A stretch of DNA of 64,000 nucleotides from Microbacterium sp. (GTDB lineage: Bacteria > Actinomycetota > Actinomycetes > Actinomycetales > Microbacteriaceae): positions 1 to 64,000 of the forward strand of contig NZ_JAPSLI010000011.1 of the NCBI RefSeq assembly GCF_031180975.1. The letters are read 5' to 3'. Shown piece by piece: positions 16,673 through 24,776 of this stretch. Position numbers and translations under genes: made by a program. Every line of letters starts with the position of its first letter. Positions within the stretch are counted from its first letter, which is position 1. The notes beneath the pieces are model-generated. The model was not told where the DNA came from. It made no database searches and saw only the letters and a list, made by a program, of their open reading frames with translations.

Positions 16673-19159
16673 GTGTACGACGACGTCACCGCGACCCACC
16701 CGCTCGCCCTCGCACCGGTGATCACCCCCGACCGCAGCGTCGACGGGTTCATCGCCGAGTTTCTGCGGAACCTGAACTTCCGACGCGGCATCTCGCTGTC
16801 GGCATCCACCGCCAACGACCGCTACCTCGCGCTCGCCTACACGGTCCGCGACTACCTGATGCCGCGCTGGCTCGAGGATCTGCGCCGGCAGCGGCAGACC
16901 CAGTCGAAGGGCGTCTGCTACCTCTCCGCCGAGTACCTGCTCGGCCGTCAGCTCGACAACAACCTGCTCGCCTCGGAGCTCACCGAGATCGCGACCGAGG
17001 CGATGGCCGCCTGCGGCCTGGACCTCGACGAGCTGCGCGAGTGCGAGACCGAGCCCGGCCTCGGCAACGGCGGGCTGGGGCGTCTCGCCGCCTGCTTCGT
17101 CGACTCGCTCGCCACCCTGGGTGTGCCGAACGTGGGCTACGGCATCCGCTACGAGTACGGCATCTTCCGGCAGACGTTCGTCGACGGGCAGCAGGTGGAG
17201 CAGCCGGACGCCTGGCTCGATCTCGGCTCGCCGTGGGAGTTCCCACACCCAGAGCACGCCCAGACCGTGTCGTTCGGCGGACACACCGAGACCTACGACG
17301 ACGGCGGCATCACCCGCACCCGGTGGGTGCCCGCGTGGAGCGTGCGTGCGATCCCGTACAACCACATGGTGCCCGGCTATCACAACGGCCGCGTGAACAC
17401 CCTGCGGCTGTGGAGCGCCGTGGCGACGGATGCCTTCGATCTGCGCATCTTCAACGCCGGCGACTACGCCGAAGCGGTGCGCGCACAGACCTTCGCCGAG
17501 AACATCTCGAAGGTGCTCTATCCCGAGGACTCCACCCCGCAGGGCAAGGAGTTGCGGCTGCAGCAGCAGTACTTCTTCGTCGCGGCGTCCATCCACGACT
17601 TCCTCGACCATATGCTCGCCGACGGGTACGACCTCGAGCGGCTGCCCGATCGGGTCATCTTCCAGCTGAACGACACCCACCCGGTCATCGCCGTGCCCGA
17701 GTTCATGCGCGTGCTGGTCGACGAGAAGGGGATGGAGTGGGATGCCGCCTGGCGTGTCACCCGGCAGTGCTTCGCCTACACGTGCCACACCCTGCTACCC
17801 GAGGCGCTGGAGGTCTGGCCGGTCGAGCTGCTCGGGCGGCTGCTCCCCCGGCACCTGGAGATCATCTACCGGATCAACGCGGAGTTCCTCGACGAGGTGC
17901 GCGAACGATTCGGCGACGACGAGGAGCGGCTGCGGCGGATGTCGATCATCGCCGAGTCGCCGGAGCGGTCGGTCCGGATGGCGTATCTCGCAACCGTGGC
18001 CGGAGCGAAGGTGAACGGGGTGGCTGAGCTGCACTCGCAACTGCTGCGCGACAAGGTGCTGCCCGACTTCGCCGAGCTCGAGCCGGACAAGTTCACCAAC
18101 GTCACGAACGGCGTCACCCCGCGGCGCTTCGTGCGCCTGGCGAACCCCGGACTGTCCGACCTCATCACGGCGGCGATCGGAGACGGCTGGGTCACCGACC
18201 TGGAGCGGCTCCGCGAGCTCGAACCGTTCGCCGACGACGCGGACTTCCGCGCGGCGTTCGCCACTGTGAAGGCCGAGAACAAGAACCGGATGAACGCGGT
18301 GCTGCGCGCCCGCGACGGCATCGCCGCCGGCGAAGGGCACCTGCTCGACGTCATGGTCAAGCGCCTGCACGAGTACAAGCGGCAGATGCTGAAGGTGCTG
18401 CACGTCGTGACCGCGTACGACGGAGTGGTGTCGGGGCGCGTCCCGGCATCCGCTCTGACCCCTCGGACGGTGATCTTCGGCGCCAAGGCGGCCCCCGGCT
18501 ACGCGATGGCGAAGCGGGTCATCCATCTCATCAACGCGGTGGCGGCGACGCTCAACACCGACGAGCGACTGGAGGGGCGGCTGACGGTGCTGTTCCCGCC
18601 GAACTACAACGTCACGCTGGCGGAGCGGGTGATCCCGGCGGCCGACCTCTCCGAGCAGATCTCCCTCGCCGGCAAGGAGGCTTCCGGCACCGGCAACATG
18701 AAGTTCGCCCTGAACGGCGCGCTCACGATCGGCACCGACGACGGTGCGAATGTCGAGATCCGCGAGCTCGTCGGCGACGAGAACTTCTTCCTGTTCGGCA
18801 TGAGCGAGCCGCAGGTCGCCGAGCTCGCCGCCCGCGGATATCGGCCGCGCGACTGCTACGAGTCCGATGAGGGTCTGCGCCGCGCCATCGACCTGATCGG
18901 GTCCGGCGCCTTCTCGGGCGGCGACGCGTCGGTGTTCGCGCCCGTGGTGTCGAACCTCCTCGACGAGGACCGCTTCATGGTGCTCGCCGACTACGGCGCG
19001 TACATCGCAGCGCAGGAGCGGGTGGATGCCGCCTACGCCGATCGGGACGCCTGGACGCACTCCGCCATCCTGAACGTGGCGCGCTGCGGGTTCTTCTCCT
19101 CCGACCGGTCGATCCGCGACTACATCGACCGCATCTGGCACACGCCGCCGCTGAGCTGA
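16673..19159 (+). CDS. glgP: Glycogen/starch/alpha-glucan phosphorylase
   Basis: An 828-residue GT35 phosphorylase that releases glucose-1-phosphate from glycogen in the cytoplasm using pyridoxal phosphate. Characteristic blocks are YLSAEYLLGRQLDNNLL, EPGLGNGGLGRLAACF, FQLNDTHPVIAVPE, LPEALEVWPVELL and the PLP-Lys block EASGTGNMKFALNGALTIGT. Length matches the GlgP/MalP branch. Start GTG at 16673 with a TACGGT box seven bases upstream. It is monocistronic and divergent from the MerR gene. Confidence 0.95.
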   Translation: MYDDVTATHPLALAPVITPDRSVDGFIAEFLRNLNFRRGISLSASTANDRYLALAYTVRDYLMPRWLEDLRRQRQTQSKGVCYLSAEYLLGRQLDNNLLASELTEIATEAMAACGLDLDELRECETEPGLGNGGLGRLAACFVDSLATLGVPNVGYGIRYEYGIFRQTFVDGQQVEQPDAWLDLGSPWEFPHPEHAQTVSFGGHTETYDDGGITRTRWVPAWSVRAIPYNHMVPGYHNGRVNTLRLWSAVATDAFDLRIFNAGDYAEAVRAQTFAENISKVLYPEDSTPQGKELRLQQQYFFVAASIHDFLDHMLADGYDLERLPDRVIFQLNDTHPVIAVPEFMRVLVDEKGMEWDAAWRVTRQCFAYTCHTLLPEALEVWPVELLGRLLPRHLEIIYRINAEFLDEVRERFGDDEERLRRMSIIAESPERSVRMAYLATVAGAKVNGVAELHSQLLRDKVLPDFAELEPDKFTNVTNGVTPRRFVRLANPGLSDLITAAIGDGWVTDLERLRELEPFADDADFRAAFATVKAENKNRMNAVLRARDGIAAGEGHLLDVMVKRLHEYKRQMLKVLHVVTAYDGVVSGRVPASALTPRTVIFGAKAAPGYAMAKRVIHLINAVAATLNTDERLEGRLTVLFPPNYNVTLAERVIPAADLSEQISLAGKEASGTGNMKFALNGALTIGTDDGANVEIRELVGDENFFLFGMSEPQVAELAARGYRPRDCYESDEGLRRAIDLIGSGAFSGGDASVFAPVVSNLLDEDRFMVLADYGAYIAAQERVDAAYADRDAWTHSAILNVARCGFFSSDRSIRDYIDRIWHTPPLS

Positions 19160-19181
19160 GTCGCGCGTCGTCGCCGGCGGG

Positions 19182-19250
19182 GTGCGCTTCGCTCGGATTT
19201 GTGGGCTTCGCTCGGGCCGAATGCACGGATGCCGTCCGCGCGAAGCGCAC
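19182..19250. terminator. Long-loop inverted repeat downstream of glgP
   Basis: Perfect 11-bp arms GTGCGCTTCGC (19182-19192) and its complement (19240-19250) separated by a 47-base loop that itself holds two CTTCGCTCGG copies. Position after glgP suggests a terminator; there is no T tract. Confidence 0.4.
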
Positions 19251-19278
19251 ATCTCCGAGCCAGCGAACGGCGGGGGCC

Positions 19279-19333
19279 TTGACACACACGCGATATATCG
19301 TGTTACCCTCAGACCAACGCGATATATCTCGTT
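19279..19333 (+). promoter_or_regulatory. Promoter with twin PadR operators upstream of the DUF4097-padR operon
   Basis: -35 TTGACA (19279-19284) and weak -10 GTTACC (19302-19307), spacer 17. Operator 1 centres on CGATATATCG (19291-19300) inside the spacer; operator 2 is AACGCGATATATCTCGTT (19316-19333). The shared core GATATATC copies are 29 bases apart. The PadR gene of the operon is the natural binder. Confidence 0.7.
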
Positions 19334-19357
19334 GTCGCGGAACAGGAGAGAACAGAC

Positions 19358-20197
19358 ATGACCGAGAAGTGGCTCATCGCCCCCGGCGAGGAACGCGTCA
19401 TCGACATCGCCTCCGCGTCGCGGCTCAAGGTCGGCCTCGTCGGCGGGCAGGTCGACGTCGTGGCGCACGACGAACCCGGCATCCGCATCGAGGTGCACGG
19501 TGTCACCATCAAGGACCTCCGTGTGGAATCCGACGGCACCCAGGTCGAGATCGACCACCCCCAGATCGGCTGGGACAACTTCCTCGAGGTGTTCCGCAAC
19601 TTCGGCGCCGGTGGCCCCAAGGCCGAGGTCAGCATCGCCGTGCCGCGCGGCATCGCGCTCACGCTCGGCGTGGTCAGTGCCGGGGCGCTCGTGTCCGGCA
19701 TCCGCAACGACGTCAAGCTGAACACCGTCTCGGGTGACCTCATCGCCGACAACATCGTGGGCGACCTGTCGCTGAACTCCGTGTCCGGCGACGTGCAGGT
19801 GCGCGGCCTGGTGGGCTCGGTGTCGGCGAACAGCGTGTCCGGCGACGTCGCGGTGACCGGATCGCTGCGCAAGGCCACCATCGACACCGTCTCCGGATCG
19901 GTGCTGGTCGACGCGCTCGGCGACGTCAACACCATCAACCTCAACACGGTCGCGGGCACCTCCACGATCCGGCTCGACGAGTCGCTTCCTGCCAACTACG
20001 TGCTGCGCAGCATGAGCGGCAAGCTGCTGGTCGACGGCGTCGAGCGCTCCAGCGGCGGCCCCAGCAACTACAGCGGTCAGACCGGCGAGCTCGCCGGCAG
20101 CTTCGTCGACGTGCGCGCCAATTCGGTGTCCGGCGGCATCACCGTCCTGCGGCGCACCCGAGTGTCGGCCGCCGATGACGCGGAGTGGGAATCATGA
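19358..20197 (+). CDS. DUF4097 beta-helix family protein
   Basis: A 279-residue protein built of repeated short beta strands: VSGDLIADNIVG, SVSGDVQVRGLVG, SVSGDVAVTGSL, VSGSVLVDALG. This is the DUF4097 (putative adhesin/LiaG-like) pattern of stacked right-handed beta-helix turns with SVSGD motifs. No signal peptide or membrane helix is visible, so it may act inside the cell. It starts at ATG 19358 with an AGGAGAG Shine-Dalgarno and overlaps padR by 4 bases. In actinobacteria DUF4097 and PadR genes are often paired; the function is not established. Confidence 0.85.
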   Translation: MTEKWLIAPGEERVIDIASASRLKVGLVGGQVDVVAHDEPGIRIEVHGVTIKDLRVESDGTQVEIDHPQIGWDNFLEVFRNFGAGGPKAEVSIAVPRGIALTLGVVSAGALVSGIRNDVKLNTVSGDLIADNIVGDLSLNSVSGDVQVRGLVGSVSANSVSGDVAVTGSLRKATIDTVSGSVLVDALGDVNTINLNTVAGTSTIRLDESLPANYVLRSMSGKLLVDGVERSSGGPSNYSGQTGELAGSFVDVRANSVSGGITVLRRTRVSAADDAEWES

Positions 20198-20814
20198 GCC
20201 CCGCTGTCTTCTCGCACGGCGACCTGCGGCTTTACCTGCTCTCGCTGCTCGGCGAAGCGCCGCAGCACGGATACGGCATCATCCAGGCGCTCACCGACCG
20301 CACCGGCGGCACCTACACGCCGAGCGCCGGCACCATCTACCCCCGGCTCGCCAAGCTGGAGGAAGAGGGGCTCGTCACCAAGACGGTGGACGGCCGCACC
20401 ACCATCTACTCGATCACGGATGCCGGACGCGCCGAGCTCGAGTCGCGGCAGGGCGACCTGGCGGGCATCGAGGAGGGGCTGGCCGACTCGGTGCGGCTGA
20501 TCGCGAACGAGGTGCGTCAGAGCGTGCAGGAGGCGATGAAGAGTCTCCGCGCCGACCTGGCCGCCGCCGCGCGCGCGGAGAAGGCCGGGGCCTCGCCGCG
20601 GCCGTCCGCGTCCGCACCCAGCGACGAGCGGGCCACCAGCCGGGAGAACCTGCATCGCGCCGACGCGTCGATCAACGCCTTCCGGGCGCGGGTGCGCGCC
20701 GACCTGCGCACACACGTGGCGCGGGGCGGGGTGCTGCCGGAGTCGGTGGTGGCCGATCTCGAGAACGCCCTGGATGCCGCCGCGCGCGCCGTCACCCGGG
20801 CCATCACCCCGTAG
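20194..20814 (+). CDS. PadR-family transcriptional regulator
   Basis: A 206-residue PadR regulator. The winged helix-turn-helix occupies residues about 7-85 (LYLLSLLGEAPQHGYGIIQAL, GGTYTPSAGTIYPRLAKLEEEGLV), followed by a longer than usual C-terminal helical region with an Ala/Pro/Ser-rich linker. I chose ATG 20194, which overlaps the upstream stop as ATGA; GTG at 20185 is a less likely alternative. It probably represses its own operon by binding the two GATATATC operators upstream of the DUF4097 gene. Confidence 0.92.
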   Translation: MSPAVFSHGDLRLYLLSLLGEAPQHGYGIIQALTDRTGGTYTPSAGTIYPRLAKLEEEGLVTKTVDGRTTIYSITDAGRAELESRQGDLAGIEEGLADSVRLIANEVRQSVQEAMKSLRADLAAAARAEKAGASPRPSASAPSDERATSRENLHRADASINAFRARVRADLRTHVARGGVLPESVVADLENALDAAARAVTRAITP

Positions 20815-20817
20815 CAC

Positions 20818-20842
20818 CACCCCCTCGGACGCGAGGGAGGGG
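20818..20842. terminator. Possible terminator after padR
   Basis: CCCCCTC and GAGGGAGGGGG form a short GC-rich stem right after the padR stop, followed by CTCTTGCC. No clear T tract. Confidence 0.35.
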
Positions 20843-20940
20843 GCTCTTGCCGCAGCGAGCATCGGGAGGCGCCGCGCGAAGCACGGAGGGCTCCGCTCTG
20901 CGAGCGAAGGGAAGATCCCCCGACCGCCCGAGCGGCCGCC

Positions 20941-21483
20941 TCACTCCGCCCAGGGATCCTTCTGGTCGTCCGGGATCGACTCGCCCTGCGGGACCACCAG
21001 GATCGAGCGGTGCTGACGGTGCGCCAGGCGGGCGGCGACCGATCCCGTGAAGAACTCGCGGATCGACTCGCCGATCCCGCGCTTGCGGGTGCCGATCACG
21101 ATCAGCTGGGCGTCGAGCTTCTCGGCGAGTTGCTTGATCGCGAGGGCCGGGTCGCCGACCAACTGGCGGGCGGTCCACGTGATCCCGGCATTCGCGAGGT
21201 GCTTCTCGGCGGTCCGCTGCACCTCCTCGAACTCGGCGGCACCGGCTTCGAGGTTCAGGTCGATGGGGGCGGAATGCATGTATCCGTCGGGGTCCTCGTA
21301 CGTCACGAAACGGGTGACGTCGACGTGCACGACGACGAGGGGAACGTTCAGGAGCTTCGCGTACTTCAGTGCCTCGTCGAGGACGTGGGGCGGCTGACCG
21401 GGCTGGACACCGGCGATGACGGCCTTCTGCAGGGCCGCGTTCTGGCGGGCCTCGTCGGATGCTGCGGGCGCGGAATCTGTCAT
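20941..21483 (-). CDS. Universal stress protein (UspA family)
   Basis: A 180-residue single-domain Usp with an alpha/beta nucleotide-binding fold. The ATP-binding signature G-x2-G-x9-G-(S/T) is present in IGTRKRGIGESIREFFTGSVAARLAH, and ILVVP closes the fold. The N-terminal strand (VIAGVQPGQ) lacks the usual acidic residue of VaVDgS, so nucleotide binding may differ. Start ATG at 21483. Convergent to padR and divergent from the DUF3073 gene. It is expected to act in stress or dormancy responses in the cytoplasm. Confidence 0.9.
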   Translation of the reverse strand: MTDSAPAASDEARQNAALQKAVIAGVQPGQPPHVLDEALKYAKLLNVPLVVVHVDVTRFVTYEDPDGYMHSAPIDLNLEAGAAEFEEVQRTAEKHLANAGITWTARQLVGDPALAIKQLAEKLDAQLIVIGTRKRGIGESIREFFTGSVAARLAHRQHRSILVVPQGESIPDDQKDPWAE

Positions 21484-21537
21484 GGCGATCGTTCCCCCTC
21501 ACAGGCCTCGGACGGCCGAGGCGTCTGGCGTGCGTGC

Positions 21538-21573
21538 TATCCTGAATGCTACTCTTACCGGCCCCGAGCCGGT
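21538..21573 (+). promoter_or_regulatory. Promoter and leader hairpin of the DUF3073 gene
   Basis: -10 TATCCT at 21538-21543, then in the predicted leader a perfect hairpin ACCGGC-CCCGA-GCCGGT (21557-21573). The leader is about 85 bases and ends in an AAAGGGGG Shine-Dalgarno. Confidence 0.4.
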
Positions 21574-21635
21574 GCCGTGAATATCATCGGGCCCCGCACA
21601 GCCCGCTGCTGAACTCGTAAAAGGGGGTCTCGCTC

Positions 21636-21824
21636 ATGGGCCGTGGCCGTCAGAAGGCGAAGCACACGAAGATCGCCCGCGAACTCAAGGCATACAGTCC
21701 GTCGGTGAACTATTCGGCGCTGGAGCGCGAGCTCGCGCATCCGAAGGGCGACGAAGACCAGTACGTCGACCGCTGGGCCGACGAGTACGCCGACGAGGAC
21801 GAGGACGAACTCGAACGAGCCTGA
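21636..21824 (+). CDS. DUF3073 small protein
   Basis: A 62-residue, highly charged protein: basic N-terminal half MGRGRQKAKHTKIARELKAYS and a strongly acidic end (DEDEDELERA). This matches DUF3073, an actinobacteria-specific family of unknown function often encoded close to purM, as here. Start ATG at 21636 with an AAAGGGGG Shine-Dalgarno; a hairpin lies in the leader. It is followed by a strong hairpin terminator. Confidence 0.9.
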   Translation: MGRGRQKAKHTKIARELKAYSPSVNYSALERELAHPKGDEDQYVDRWADEYADEDEDELERA

Positions 21825-21846
21825 TCGTCCGATGGACTGAATGACC

Positions 21847-21884
21847 GACGCCCCGGTGGCGAGCACACGCTCACCCCGGGCGTC
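21847..21884 (+). terminator. Hairpin terminator after the DUF3073 gene
   Basis: GACGCCCCGGTG...GAGC, loop ACAC, GCTC...ACCCCGGGCGTC forms a nearly perfect 17-18 bp stem followed by GGTCTTT. Confidence 0.65.
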
Positions 21885-21952
21885 GGTCTTTGGCGTGTCC
21901 GACATCTGGTCTCGACGAGGGAGGGCGCAGCCCTGCCGAGGAGCGGCACCGC

Positions 21953-23278
21953 TCACCACTTCCCGTGGCGGCGCTCCCACTCCTGCTCGACGGTGACCCG
22001 CCGGCCCGACATCATGCCGGCGGGGATGGCGGCGACGAGCACGACGACGATGACGATCAGCGGCAGCGTCCAGCCCTCGGCGGCGTCGTGCAGCACCCCG
22101 ACGAGGAAAGGGAAGACGGCGGCCATGGTGTAACCGACGCTCTGCACGAAGCTGGACAGCAGCACCGCGCTCTCCGACGTGCGGGCGCGGATGCTGATCA
22201 GCACCAGCGACAGCGGGAAGAGCAGGCCGACCAGGCCGTAGAGCACGACCCACAGCCACACGATCGCCGGGTCCGGCGCGAACAACAGGCCGAGGATGCC
22301 GGTGCCCCCTCCGACGGTGCCGACGAGGAACAGCGGCCGCGTCGCCTGGAAGCGCACCACGAGCATGGGGACGACCATCGAGGCGGGCAGGCCGATGAAC
22401 GCGAACAGCGACAGCAGCAGCCCGGCCGCCGCCGGCGTCACCCCCGACACGTCCATGACAATGGCCGGAAGCCACGCGAACGCGACGTACGCCATGGTCG
22501 CGGATGTGCCGAACGTCATGGCCAGCGCCCACGCCAGCGGGATGCGGGCCAGCCGCGCGAACCGCGAGCGGTTCGCGGGCGACGTGGCGATCGGGCCGGT
22601 GACGGAGAAGTCCGCGCCGCTCGCCGGCAGGTTCTCCGTGCCGTCGACACCGTCCGCCGACTCGGGCGGCGGAGCAGTGGCGTCCTTCGATCGGGCGAGC
22701 ATGAGCAGCCACGGGACGATGCCCGCGACGGCGAACGCACCCCACATCGCCAACGAGAAGCGCCAGCCCGCGGCATCCGCCACCGGCACGGCGATCAGCG
22801 GCGGGACGAACGTCGACACCGCCATCGCGGTGGTGTACAGCGTCATCATCAGCCCGAGGCGGTCGGGGAAGTACTTCTTCACCAGCGGCGGCAGCAGGAT
22901 GTTTCCCATGCCGACCCCGGCGAACACCAGCGCCGTCGCGGCCAGCAGGCCGAGAGACTCGCCCGCGACACCGCGCAGCAGCAGGCCGGCGGCGATCGCG
23001 ACGAGCGCGACCACCGTCAACCGCTCCACACCGAGACGCTGCTCGAGAATAGGCGTCAGCAGTCCGAACAGCGCGAAGCACACCGGCGGCAGGGTGCCGA
23101 TGATCCCCAGCACGGCGGAGGACAGCGGGAAGTCGGCGGCGATGTGGTCGATCACCGGCGACAGCGACGCCACCGCCGACCGCAGCGAGAACGCGCAGAG
23201 CAGGATGCCGAGCACGGCGAGGGCGCGTCCCCGCCACAGCGGGTCGGGGCCCTTCGACAGGCTCAGGGACCCGGTCAC
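21953..23278 (-). CDS. MFS transporter, CynX/NimT family
   Basis: A 441-residue twelve-helix major facilitator of the cyanate/2-nitroimidazole transporter branch. Family features are the first helix LCAFSLRSAVASLSPVI, the GVGMGNILLPPLVKKYFPDR block and a long central cytoplasmic loop rich in Pro/Asp. Substrate unknown. The chosen GTG at 23278 has no clear Shine-Dalgarno, and the first residues (TGSLSLSKGPDP) are encoded by a dispersed CTTCGACAGGCTCAGGG repeat, so the natural N-terminus may start a little later. It lies directly downstream of purF in the same orientation. Confidence 0.85.
   Translation of the reverse strand: MTGSLSLSKGPDPLWRGRALAVLGILLCAFSLRSAVASLSPVIDHIAADFPLSSAVLGIIGTLPPVCFALFGLLTPILEQRLGVERLTVVALVAIAAGLLLRGVAGESLGLLAATALVFAGVGMGNILLPPLVKKYFPDRLGLMMTLYTTAMAVSTFVPPLIAVPVADAAGWRFSLAMWGAFAVAGIVPWLLMLARSKDATAPPPESADGVDGTENLPASGADFSVTGPIATSPANRSRFARLARIPLAWALAMTFGTSATMAYVAFAWLPAIVMDVSGVTPAAAGLLLSLFAFIGLPASMVVPMLVVRFQATRPLFLVGTVGGGTGILGLLFAPDPAIVWLWVVLYGLVGLLFPLSLVLISIRARTSESAVLLSSFVQSVGYTMAAVFPFLVGVLHDAAEGWTLPLIVIVVVLVAAIPAGMMSGRRVTVEQEWERRHGKW
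23247..23273. repeat. Dispersed CCTTCGACAGGCTCAGGGAC repeat, copy 1
   Basis: Family seen again at 25187-25212 (inverted) and 47996-48020. Here it overlaps the first codons of the MFS gene. Confidence 0.7.
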
Positions 23279-23303
23279 GGCGCGCCCAACGACCCGGGGC
23301 GCG

Positions 23304-24770
23304 TCACGAGGACTGCGACCTCTCCACCCACTCCAGGTACTCGTCGGTGACGGTGCCCGTGACGTACCGACCGTCGAAGCAGCTCATGTCGAGGTCGGTG
23401 AGCTCCGAGCCCTCGATGATCGCGGCCTTGAGGTCCTCAACCTCCTGGTAGACGATGCGGTCGCAGCCGAGCTCCTCGGCGATCTCGGGGATGGTGCGGC
23501 CGTGGGCGACCAGCTCGTGACGGGACGGCATGTTGATGCCGTAGACGTGCGGATGCCGCACCGGCGGCGCCGCCGAGGCGAAGATCACCGACTTGGCTCC
23601 GGCGTCGCGGGCCATCTGGATGATCTGCTTGCTGGTGGTGCCGCGCACGATGGAATCATCGATGAGCAGCACGTTCTTGCCCTTGAACTCGGCCGACATC
23701 GCGTTCAGCTTCTGCCGCACGCTCTTCTTGCGCACCGCCTGGCCCGGCATGATGAACGTCCGGCCGACGTAGCGGTTCTTGTAGAAGCCCTCGCGGTACT
23801 CGACGCCGAGCTTGCGGGCGACCTCCATCGCCGACGGACGCGACGAGTCGGGGATCGGCATGACGACGTCGATCTCCTCGAGCGGCACGTGCTTGGCGAT
23901 GGTGTCGGCCAGCCGCTCGCCCATGCGCAACCGGGACTCGTAGACGGACACGCCGTTCATCACCGAGTCGGGGCGGGCAAGGTACACGTACTCGAACGCG
24001 CACGGGGTGAGCCGGGTCTGCTCGGCGCACTGCTGGGTGAACAGCTCGCCGTCGTTGGTGATGAAGACCGCCTCACCCGGGGCGACCTCGCGCACGATGT
24101 CGTAGTCGGCGTTCTCGAGCACCAGCGACTCACTGGTGACGACCCACTCGTCGTTACCACCGGCCTCCGCCGCGGGGCGGCGGCCGAGGATGAGGGGACG
24201 GATGCCGAAGGGGTCGCGGAACGCCAGCAGGCCGTATCCGGCGATGATCGCGATGACCGCGTATGCGCCCTCCACCCGCTGATGCGTGCGGGCCACCGCT
24301 TCGAAGATGCGCTCGGGGTCGAGGTCGACCGTCGACGTGGAGGTCTGCAGTTCATTGGCGAGCACGTTCAGCAGCAGTTCGGTGTCGCTGGACGAGTTCA
24401 GGTGGCGACGGTCACGCTGCGCCATGTCGGCGGTCAGCTCGCGCGTGTTCGTGAGGTTGCCGTTGTGCACCAGGATGATGCCGTAGGGCGCGTTCACGTA
24501 GAACGGCTGCATCTCCTCCTCGCTGGAGGCGGTGCCCTTCGTGGCGTACCGCACGTGCCCCAGACCGACGCTGCCGAGCAGCGAACGCATGTCGCGCGTG
24601 CGGAACGCCTCGCGCACCATGCCCGAGGCCTTCGCCATGTGCATGACGCCGTTGGGCTCCGCGGTGGCGATGCCGGTGGCATCCTGTCCGCGGTGCTGGA
24701 GCAGCAGGAGCGCGTCGTAGACGTCCTGGTTGACCGGGCCGTTGCCGACCATTCCGACGATGCCGCACAT
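23304..24770 (-). CDS. purF: Amidophosphoribosyltransferase
   Basis: A 488-residue enzyme for the first committed step of purine synthesis (PRPP plus glutamine to phosphoribosylamine). The catalytic Cys2 is directly exposed in MCGIVGMVG, so no propeptide is removed. The N-terminal glutaminase contains LLLLQHRGQDATG, SVGLGHVRYATKG and LVHNGNLTN; the C-terminal phosphoribosyltransferase has the PRPP loop VLLIDDSIVRGTT. An iron-sulfur type is possible: conserved Cys occur in TQQCAEQTRLTPCAFEY and DMSCFDG. It starts six bases after purM ends. Confidence 0.97.
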   Translation of the reverse strand: MCGIVGMVGNGPVNQDVYDALLLLQHRGQDATGIATAEPNGVMHMAKASGMVREAFRTRDMRSLLGSVGLGHVRYATKGTASSEEEMQPFYVNAPYGIILVHNGNLTNTRELTADMAQRDRRHLNSSSDTELLLNVLANELQTSTSTVDLDPERIFEAVARTHQRVEGAYAVIAIIAGYGLLAFRDPFGIRPLILGRRPAAEAGGNDEWVVTSESLVLENADYDIVREVAPGEAVFITNDGELFTQQCAEQTRLTPCAFEYVYLARPDSVMNGVSVYESRLRMGERLADTIAKHVPLEEIDVVMPIPDSSRPSAMEVARKLGVEYREGFYKNRYVGRTFIMPGQAVRKKSVRQKLNAMSAEFKGKNVLLIDDSIVRGTTSKQIIQMARDAGAKSVIFASAAPPVRHPHVYGINMPSRHELVAHGRTIPEIAEELGCDRIVYQEVEDLKAAIIEGSELTDLDMSCFDGRYVTGTVTDEYLEWVERSQSS

Positions 24771-24776
24771 GGCTGG

